From positions 1,101,054-1,165,053 of the forward strand of contig NZ_WJIE01000001.1 of assembly GCF_009649845.1 (NCBI RefSeq): a stretch of 64,000 nucleotides of DNA, given 5' to 3'. Of this stretch, positions 63,588 to 64,000 are shown in pieces; the first letter of the stretch is position 1; each line of letters begins with the position of its first letter. Position numbers and translations under genes: made by a program. The notes under the pieces were generated by a model that ran no database searches, was not told the DNA's origin, and saw nothing but the letters and a program-made list of their open reading frames with translations. The stretch is from Polyangium spumosum (GTDB lineage: Bacteria > Myxococcota_A > Polyangia > Polyangiales > Polyangiaceae).

Positions 63588-64000
63588 ATGACGCGCATCA
63601 GCGCGCGCGAGCTCGGCGCCACGGAAGGCCCCTTCGGCCGCGGGATGAAGGTCGTACGCCCGGCCGAGGTGCCCGAAGGGTCCGTCGTCTCCATCCTCCG
63701 CGTGCCCCCGGAGGCCAAGGGCATGCGGCTCGACCGCTTCGTGCAATCCCAGCTCAAGCGGACGAGCCGGACACGCGCCCAGAAGATCATCGCGCACGGC
63801 GCGTACGCCCCCGATGCGCGCCGCCTGCGCGGCAACGACCGCGTGCAGGCCGAGCAGCTCATCCTGCTCTGGCGCCCGCCCTGGGACGAGAAGGCGCCCG
63901 ACGTCACGCTGCGCATCCTGCACGAGGACGACCACCTGCTCGCGGTCGACAAACCCGCGGGGATCCCGGTGCACCCGACGGCGCGTTATCACCAGAGCAC
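63588..64000 (+). CDS. RluA-family 23S rRNA pseudouridine synthase (partial, runs off the window)
   Basis: The first 137 codons of an S4-domain pseudouridine synthase. S4 RNA-binding domain at about 45-105 (MRLDRFVQSQLKRTSRTRAQKIIAHG), then the start of the catalytic domain (LRILHEDDHLLAVDKPAGIPVHPTARYH). Family members isomerise specific uridines in 23S rRNA; the catalytic Asp in the RLD motif lies beyond the window end, so specificity cannot be judged. An ATG nine bases upstream (63579) is in frame and could be the start. Incomplete at 3' end. Confidence 0.9.
   Translation, partial: MTRISARELGATEGPFGRGMKVVRPAEVPEGSVVSILRVPPEAKGMRLDRFVQSQLKRTSRTRAQKIIAHGAYAPDARRLRGNDRVQAEQLILLWRPPWDEKAPDVTLRILHEDDHLLAVDKPAGIPVHPTARYHQS

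Overview
The window is very G+C-rich, densely coded bacterial chromosome. Its content points to Myxococcota, most likely a Polyangium/Sorangium-type organism. The signs are a metalloprotease with a MYXO-CTERM-like tail, many lipoproteins with Gly/Ala/Ser linkers, Cys-rich repeat lipoproteins, a Pkn-type Ser/Thr kinase, an orphan NtrC-type regulator and an Oar-like TonB-dependent receptor. Genus assignment is inference. No tRNA, rRNA, CRISPR array, prophage or insertion sequence was seen.

Layout. (1) 161-332: a 43-bp tandem repeat, followed by a compact six-gene plus-strand cluster (393-6809) of surface proteins around a membrane Ser/Thr kinase. (2) 7085-14308: a TonB locus (tonB, exbB, two exbD on the minus strand) divergent from an Oar-like receptor and its lipoprotein. 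(3) 14388-22134: a thioredoxin-TPR lipoprotein, small hypothetical genes, a matrixin-type protease coupled to a small secreted protein, and a repeat-containing lipoprotein. (4) 22156-33151: a tandem-fused 1792-residue UvrA with a coupled membrane protein, SmpB, a RadC-like protein, a DUF362 protein and a YceI-like protein. (5) 33165-35829: a permease-ATPase-permease operon whose ATPase has lost its catalytic motifs. (6) 35928-41089: a von Willebrand factor A/calcium-repeat lipoprotein, then a sigma-54 activator translationally coupled to a formylglycine-generating-enzyme-like lipoprotein. (7) 41308-49068: TPR protein, Nudix hydrolase, SPFH protein, and an operon of a radical SAM protein, a small protein and a membrane adenylate cyclase. 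(8) 49069-58438: an intergenic repeat cluster, small surface proteins, an L,D-transpeptidase, and three consecutive Cys-rich repeat lipoproteins. (9) 58527-64000: two coupled zinc-ribbon/beta-propeller membrane proteins, glycogen synthase bracketed by two copies of a palindromic repeat, and the start of an RluA-type pseudouridine synthase.

The main theme is the cell envelope: roughly half of the genes encode exported proteins, lipoproteins or membrane proteins. The loci most worth follow-up are the ABC operon with the dead ATPase, the Cys-rich lipoprotein triplet, the Oar-like TonB locus, and the palindromic repeats flanking glgA and lying at 49081-49380. I found no complete system that I can confidently call undescribed. 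Start codons were chosen by ribosome-binding sites, signal peptides and overlaps, and several remain uncertain.
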